The translations under genes and the position numbers were made by a program. 64,000 bases of DNA from JAICMB01 sp963795935 (GTDB taxonomy: Bacteria; Acidobacteriota; Terriglobia; Bryobacterales; Bryobacteraceae): the NCBI GenBank assembly GCA_963795935.1, contig CAWCJO010000002.1:458188-522187 (forward strand). The letters are read 5' to 3'. The notes under the pieces are model-generated. The model made no database searches. It saw only the letters and a program-made list of their open reading frames with translations, and was not told the DNA's origin. Of this stretch, positions 59,877 through 64,000 are shown piece by piece (the first letter of the stretch is position 1; the number at the start of each line of letters is the position of its first letter).

Positions 59877-59891
59877 TAATAATGATTATCA
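59877..59891. promoter_or_regulatory. Fur/PerR box
   Basis: TAATAATGATTATCA fits the 7-1-7 Fur-family operator (TGATAAT-N-ATTATCA) with one mismatch and contains the perfect palindrome AATGAT-T-ATCATT. It lies about 90 bases before the ATG of the Fur-family gene, at the head of the regulator/DPS-like/Rieske/pterin operon. Confidence 0.7.
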
Positions 59892-59979
59892 TTCGAGATC
59901 CGATTGACAAACGCGGCCGCTCGTTATGTAATGGGGCTTGCCGCCCGAAGATCGCCGTGAAGACCGCCCCGAAGACCGC

Positions 59980-60510
59980 ATGGCCACGTTGCGGCGGATC
60001 TGCGCCGAACGCGGGCTGGCCAACACTGACCAACGCCAGACGATCTTTCGCGCCATAGCGGAGTCACACGGGCATCCCACCCCGGAGGCGGTCTACGATA
60101 GCGTTCGCAAGCGCATTCCGAGTATTTCGCTCGGCACGGTTTATCGCAACATAAAATTGTTCATCGCTATCGGCGCGGTACGGCAGGTGGCGCCGGCGAA
60201 CGAGCGGCTGCGGCTCGACCCCAACCTCTCCGATCACCACCACCTGATTTGCCGCAATTGCCGTTCAATTGTCGATATTGATAGCCACGATATTGCGCCG
60301 ATCCGGTTTCGGCGCTCGTTGCCCCAGGGATTTCGCATGGAGCGTTGCGAAGTCGAAATCCTGGGCGTGTGTGCCCGCTGCGGCGCCGGAAAGAAGTCCC
60401 GCGGGCCGCGGCCAATCGTAATACCAGAACACAAAGGAGAACAGAATGGGAAAAGTCGCAAGACAGATGGTGGAGCAGGCCGGAGTCGACGTCAACGTCC
60501 TGATCGATAA
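59980..60510 (+). CDS. Fur-family metalloregulator (PerR/Fur type)
   Basis: The winged helix is MATLRRICAERGLANTDQRQ, EAVYDSVRKRIPSISLGTVYRNIKL, and the dimer domain has LSDHHHLICRNCRSIVDID and GVCARCGAGKK, i.e. a histidine cluster and two CxxC zinc pairs, the PerR/Fur metal layout. A TTG at 59938 could add 14 residues. The C-terminal 25 residues are odd: the frame runs 65 bases into the next gene, while a one-base shift would stop at a TAA near 60418. So this may be one more small indel. It probably autoregulates through the box at 59877 and controls the DPS-like protein downstream. Confidence 0.8.
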   Translation: MATLRRICAERGLANTDQRQTIFRAIAESHGHPTPEAVYDSVRKRIPSISLGTVYRNIKLFIAIGAVRQVAPANERLRLDPNLSDHHHLICRNCRSIVDIDSHDIAPIRFRRSLPQGFRMERCEVEILGVCARCGAGKKSRGPRPIVIPEHKGEQNGKSRKTDGGAGRSRRQRPDR

Positions 60511-61014
60511 GCTGGTGCGCGCCGCCGGCGCCAAATTCACGACGTTTTATTACTACACGATTTTGCGCGTCAATGCCATCGGCTTTGAAGGCGAAGGCCT
60601 GAAAGAGATTATTGAAGACGCGCGCATTGAAGACCGGAACCATTTCGAGGCGCTGACGCCGCGCATTTACGAGCTGGGCGGCGCGCTGCCGCGCGATATC
60701 CGCCAGTTCGCCGATATTGCCGGCTGTCCCGACGCATTTCTCCCCTCCAATCCCCGTGACAATAAGGCGCTGCTTGAAGTGCTGGTCGAGGCGGAGCGCT
60801 GCGCCATCCGCACCTACACCGACATCTGCAACATGACCTTCGGAAAGGACCACCGCACTTACGACGTCGCGCTCGCGATTTTGCACGAGGAGGTCGAGCA
60901 CGAGGCGTGGTTCTCCGAATTTCTATCCGAAGGCCCCTCCGGCCATTTCCGCCGCGGCAAGCCCGGAAGTCTCCTTATGTGCGCCGCTTCATGTCCGCCG
61001 ATTTCAGCGACTAG
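60446..61014 (+). CDS. DPS-like ferritin (DpsL, thioferritin), 3'-end frameshift
   Basis: The protein starts at the ATG 60446 after AAGGAGA and has the DPSL pattern: KFTTFYYYTILRVNAIGFEG, IEDARIEDRNHFEALTPRIY (E...E-x2-H-type iron ligands), CPDAFLPSN, EVLVEAERCAIRTYTDICN and ILHEEVEHEAWFSEFL. The cysteine pair near the ferroxidase centre is the thioferritin mark. These 12-mers oxidise iron with peroxide and protect DNA and protein from oxidative damage. Near the end, after RRGKP, one base is missing (about 60965). Repair gives SPYVRRFMSADFSD and a TAG at 61012. Only about 17 residues are affected, so the product may still work. Confidence 0.85.
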
Positions 61015-61025
61015 ACCGGACGCCA

Positions 61026-61371
61026 GTGGCGTTTTGTAAGATCGCCCGGACGGAGGAGATTCCGCCCGGGCACACCCGTCTCTTCGTGGCCGCATCCAAG
61101 CCCGTGCTTGTCGCGAATGTGCAGGGCGAGTTCATTGCCACGCAGGGCTTGTGCCCGCATCGCGGCAATCCCCTGGAAGGGGCGACGTTGGTCGATTACC
61201 TGCTGGACTGCCCCTGGCATCACTTTCAATACGACCTGCGGACGGGCGAAAATCATTTCCCGCATAACGTCTATCCGAAGGATATTCCGGGCCTCGGCGC
61301 GCAACTGCGACCGCTCTCAAAGTACGCCGTCGAGGTGCGCGCGCGGCGAAATCTGGGTGGACGTGCCATGA
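61026..61371 (+). CDS. Rieske [2Fe-2S] ferredoxin-type protein, 3'-end frameshift
   Basis: It starts with GTG 61026, 11 bases after the DPS-like gene. Rieske ligands are in GLCPHRGNPLEG and CPWHHFQYDLRTG. About 115 residues is the size of a stand-alone Rieske ferredoxin (nirD/BphF type), a soluble electron carrier. In the unrepaired frame the end is abnormal. Changing frame at the GCGCGCGG run (about 61340) gives RGEIWVDVP and a stop that overlaps the ATG of the following pterin dehydratase gene (ATGA). The overlap supports the repaired version. Confidence 0.75.
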
Positions 61372-61709
61372 GCGAGCTTGTGAAACGCCGTTGTACGCCA
61401 TGCCGCGGCGGAGTGCCTCCCTTCGACCGGCGCGGCCCTCGATGAACTGCATCGCGCCGTGCCGTTTTGGAAAATCGTCCAGGAACATCGTCTCGAGAAA
61501 TCGTTTTTGTTTCCCGATTTCGCCGCAGCGCTCGCGTTCGTTATGCGCGTCGGTGGATTGGCCGAACAGGAAGGTCTCGTCATCCCAATATCTGCCTCGC
61601 TTCAGGCCAGGTTGACGTGACGATTTATACCCACAAGATCGACGGCCTGAGCGAGAACGATTTCATCCTGGCAGCGAAAATCGACGAGCTATTTTTTCCT
61701 TCCCCTTAA
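61368..61709 (+). pseudogene. pterin-4a-carbinolamine dehydratase, two frameshifts
   Basis: It starts MSELVKRRCTPCRGGVPP, the family's N-terminal CxxCxGG motif. Frame changes at about 61430 and 61585 join this to ALDELHRAVPFWKIVQEHRL, EKSFLFPDFAAALAFVMRVG, GLAEQEG, HPNICLASGQVDVTIYTHKI and DGLSENDFILAAKIDE. The catalytic HHPxI block is present as RHPNI, so the first His reads Arg or is altered by the lesion next to it. The family recycles the pterin cofactor of aromatic amino acid hydroxylases and also acts as a transcription cofactor. Its overlap with the Rieske gene hints at a shared pterin/iron oxygenation role. Confidence 0.75.
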
Positions 61710-61936
61710 AGGGAGTGCGCCCCAGCGACCGTATCCCAATACAGTCTGAATCGCCTCGCCCGCGCGCGCCACAATCTCTTCCGGGGAACGTCCCGTGATA
61801 AGGATAGTCGGGAGTTCGGCCATCTGCCCCAAAACCCTGTACCTCCCTGGCCTGACGTCGTCTCCCGAGCGGTCGGAGATCACCGCGATCCGTTCGCTTC
61901 GAGAAGGCGAACGATCTCGCGAAGCTTGAGCGGCAA
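61689..61936 (-). pseudogene. degenerate HicAB-like remnant
   Basis: On the minus strand a TTG-started fragment (61936-61880) reads PLKLREIVRLLEANG, the HicA N-terminus, and then stops. In the overlapping frame come GDDVRPGRYRVLGQM, resembling the HicA C-terminus, and ILITGRSPEEIVARAGEAIQ, resembling the HicB TGxTxEEA block, ending at 61689. The middle of the toxin with its catalytic His is missing. The match is by eye and partial; a different small family is possible. Confidence 0.45.
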
Positions 61937-61954
61937 AGGGCGAAGGCCTCCCGT

Positions 61955-64000
61955 TTACTCCAGCTTCACCGGCTTTGCCGCCCCCGCATAAATCGAGTTG
62001 AACAACAGCTTATACGTCCCGTGCGGTTGCCCCCGGAACGCCGCTTCCACCCCCAGCAGAAAAACATTTCCCTCGCCCATGGGAGCTTCGGCCGCTCCCA
62101 CCGTGCCTTGCAGATATCCCTGTCCCCCAGGCCCAACCGCTGCGCAGCGGCATGGAGCAGGCATACCACACCACCGGCTTGACGCCCTTCATGCAGGCAT
62201 CGGGCCGCATGCGGAACGCCGGGCTATTGTCGAAGAACACGTCGGCAACGGTCGCCATTCCGTAAGCGACCGGACTGCGTATTGTCCACGCTGACCTGCA
62301 GAATCGATCCGGGCACATAAAATTTTTCGCGGGGCAGCGGATGCTCCCGGCCGTCGGGCGTTCTCTCGATGAGCCCGTTTTCGCCGGGAGCCAGAACTGC
62401 GCCAAGCTGGACGAACCGCCCAGGGTCACGATCGTGCCCCCCGCTTCCACGAATTGCGCAGCTGCGGGATCGTCTTCTCGGCGGTCACATGGCCCAGCGG
62501 CTTGCGAAACTCTTCGGGGAAATCCTCCGGCTTAGGTTGGCGGAATCCAACGCCTCCACCGCACCGCCGGCAGTCGCTCCCGGCTCGCGCGGCATCGCGC
62601 CGCCGGAAACACCAGAACGTCGAAGCGGCTCGCGATGGCGCCCTGATCGAGGGTCGCCGGATAAACCACGGCGAACGGAAACTCGAACTGCTCAAAAATC
62701 CAGCGCAGCCAGCCAGAGGTCATCGAGCCGCCATATTGATCCCACAATCCGATCCGCACGGGCTTCAATTTCATCATGTCGCCGCCGGGCCTGCGTGCCA
62801 CGGCTTCGATCCCGATGCCCGATCCGCCGCCGCCTTCTCGAGAATGGGGCGCGTTCGCGTCGCGAGCCGGCACAAACATCGTTCCCGCCCGCTCGCGCCG
62901 CCCGCCATGACCACCGGCTGCTTCAACCAGTACACTTCGTCGCCATTTTTCAGCAGCCGGTTCACCAGGATAAAGGAATCGTTCTCTTCGTGGCTGACCA
63001 GATATCCGGCCGGCTGCGGCGAAGTGCTCAGAACTTGCTCGCGGGAGGCTTCTGGAGGCCGCGCGCTTTTTCAAACGGCCCGTCAAAGGGATCCAAAATG
63101 GGATCGAACCTCACGCCCATTTGCAATGCGAGCGTGTATCCGGTCACATCGTAGGGTGGCGTCGGCGGACCGCCGGATAGGGGAAATCGTTGGGGTGGTC
63201 CTGCGGCTCGAACATATCGAGGATGTGCGGGCGGAAAGCCTGCGCGGTTTTCACCACCCAGGAACCGGCGGGGGGTAATGTTTGCCGTTGACATCGAAAG
63301 CCGCGGTAGCGCGCTCGATCGTGACGCCGTTTTTAATCAGGGTGTCGATGAACTTAGTCGCAGTCGGGAAATCCGGTTGATCGGAGGGAATGATGTAGCC
63401 GCGCGGGTCGCGCAGCGCGGGATCGTGCAGGACCGCGTGATAGAGTTCGACGGGAACGCCGGTGCCGCGGCCGATCGAAAACCGGAAACTCGCAGGCAGG
63501 TTTTGCCGGTCCTTTGCCGGGGCGGCCGCCGCCGCGGCGCTCAGCCCTGCCCGCGGCATGCTCTTTGGCCGCCAATCTCCTTCAGCGCTTCAATCCGCTT
63601 GGGCGTAATCGTCCAGGTATCGCGGGTGCCCCGGGCAATCGAATTCCGGCCCATGCGATAAATGTCATACAGAAAGTCCTCGCGGTATTTCGAAGCCAGG
63701 TCCAGCACCGCCCGATTCGCGGTCATCGAGTACTCGATCGACTGCCGGAAGTGCCAGGTTTGCGGGGGAACCGGAAACGGGCACGTCGCCGCGCGGCAAC
63801 TGGCGGTCCGGAACCAGCGCGACTTCGGATCGGCGTCGGGATTCCCGATCGTTTCGGTCAGCAGCCCGAGCATGTTGTGGAAATAAGTCGTGGTGCGCCA
63901 TCCGCCGTTGTACCAGGTCGAATAGGACGCGCCGCTACGCATCGTCGCGCCCGGTTTGCCCTCCTCGATGAAGCGGCTGTGCATGGCCGATGCCCACCAT
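61955..64000 (-). pseudogene. M14-family metallopeptidase, 3' part, many frameshifts, runs off window
   Basis: The frame is open to the window edge, so the N-terminus with the zinc site lies outside. Recognisable blocks in order: MHSRFIEEGKPGATMRSGAS, YSTWYNGGWRTTTYFHNMLG, LLTETIGNP, SIEYSMTANRAVLDLASKYR, GRNSIARGTRDTWTITPKRI, LHDPALRDPRGYIIPSDQPD, PPYDVTGYTLALQMGVRFDP, VNRLLKNGDEVYWLK, RIGLWDQYGGSMTSGWLRWI, EQFEFPFAVVYPATLDQGAI, VEAGGTIVTLGGSS, GEGNVFLLGVEAAFRGQPHG, and the stop at 61955. This matches the large secreted zinc-carboxypeptidase-type proteins of acidobacteria. The blocks sit in all three frames, needing at least six one-base corrections. Confidence 0.75.

Overview
The window is high-GC DNA that looks acidobacterial, most likely from the Bryobacteraceae/Solibacteraceae. 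The marker families are a very large carboxypeptidase-regulatory-domain TonB receptor (Oar type), a TIGR03437-type Solibacter cell-surface protein, a PadR regulator with a duplicated FtsX/MacB-like permease (ADOP), a winged-helix/TPR regulator, an anti-sigma/CHAT-TPR operon, DUF2911, PEP-CTERM proteins and Tat-exported oxidoreductases. No rRNA, tRNA, CRISPR array or intact insertion sequence was seen. The taxonomic call rests on family content, not on a marker gene.

Layout. 0.1-3 kb: a broken PEP-CTERM gene with a good intrinsic terminator, a structured intergenic region, a hypothetical/P-loop kinase pair and a membrane protein. 3-10.8 kb: a type IV pilus/type II secretion assembly operon on the minus strand (LolA-like, PilC, PilB, PilM, PilN, PilO, a PilP-like protein, a repeat-rich pseudopilin-like protein) without a secretin. 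10.9-17 kb: a TIGR03437 surface protein and an anti-sigma/hypothetical/CHAT-TPR/DUF2911 operon. 17.2-21.2 kb: an operon of a Tat-exported aldo/keto reductase, a DinB protein, an amino-acid permease and a Tat-exported HisC-like aminotransferase. 21.2-25.4 kb: a graveyard (GIY-YIG pseudogene, fragment of a glycoside hydrolase 3' end, damaged HicAB, damaged winged-helix/TPR regulator). 25.4-37.3 kb: a glycan-use island built as a divergon. The left arm is aldolase, TonB receptor and a sialidase fused to a glycoside-hydrolase-like protein; the right arm is a paralogous glycoside-hydrolase-like protein coupled to an HpcH/HpaI aldolase. 37.8-41.1 kb: an orphan primase/helicase-like ATPase and an ArnT-like glycosyltransferase. 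41.1-46.2 kb: a Rieske oxygenase, a small unknown, an enolase-superfamily enzyme, then deacetylase, acyl carrier protein and KAS-II in overlapping order. 46.4-53.4 kb: a TPR protein, a secreted amidohydrolase, and a tightly overlapping operon of an ABC ATPase, an ABC-2 permease fused to an amidohydrolase, and a thioredoxin-reductase-like flavoprotein. 53.4-59.8 kb: PadR/ADOP, a zinc alcohol dehydrogenase, an alanine-type aminotransferase and a damaged GNAT gene. 59.8-61.7 kb: a Fur-box/Fur-family/DPS-like/Rieske/pterin-dehydratase iron and oxidative-stress operon. 61.7-64 kb: a second degenerate HicAB-like remnant and the damaged 3' part of an M14 metallopeptidase gene that runs off the window.

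The most novel-looking system is the ABC exporter operon at 49.3-53.4 kb, in which one polypeptide carries an ABC-2 permease, an extra seventh membrane segment and a catalytically complete amidohydrolase. The hydrolase should sit outside the cytoplasmic membrane, and a related free secreted amidohydrolase is encoded next door. A caution: about a dozen loci carry single-base frameshifts inside otherwise well conserved protein sequence, strongly clustered at 21-29 kb and 59-64 kb. They may be pseudogenes or assembly/base-calling indels, and this should be settled before any of them is called non-functional.
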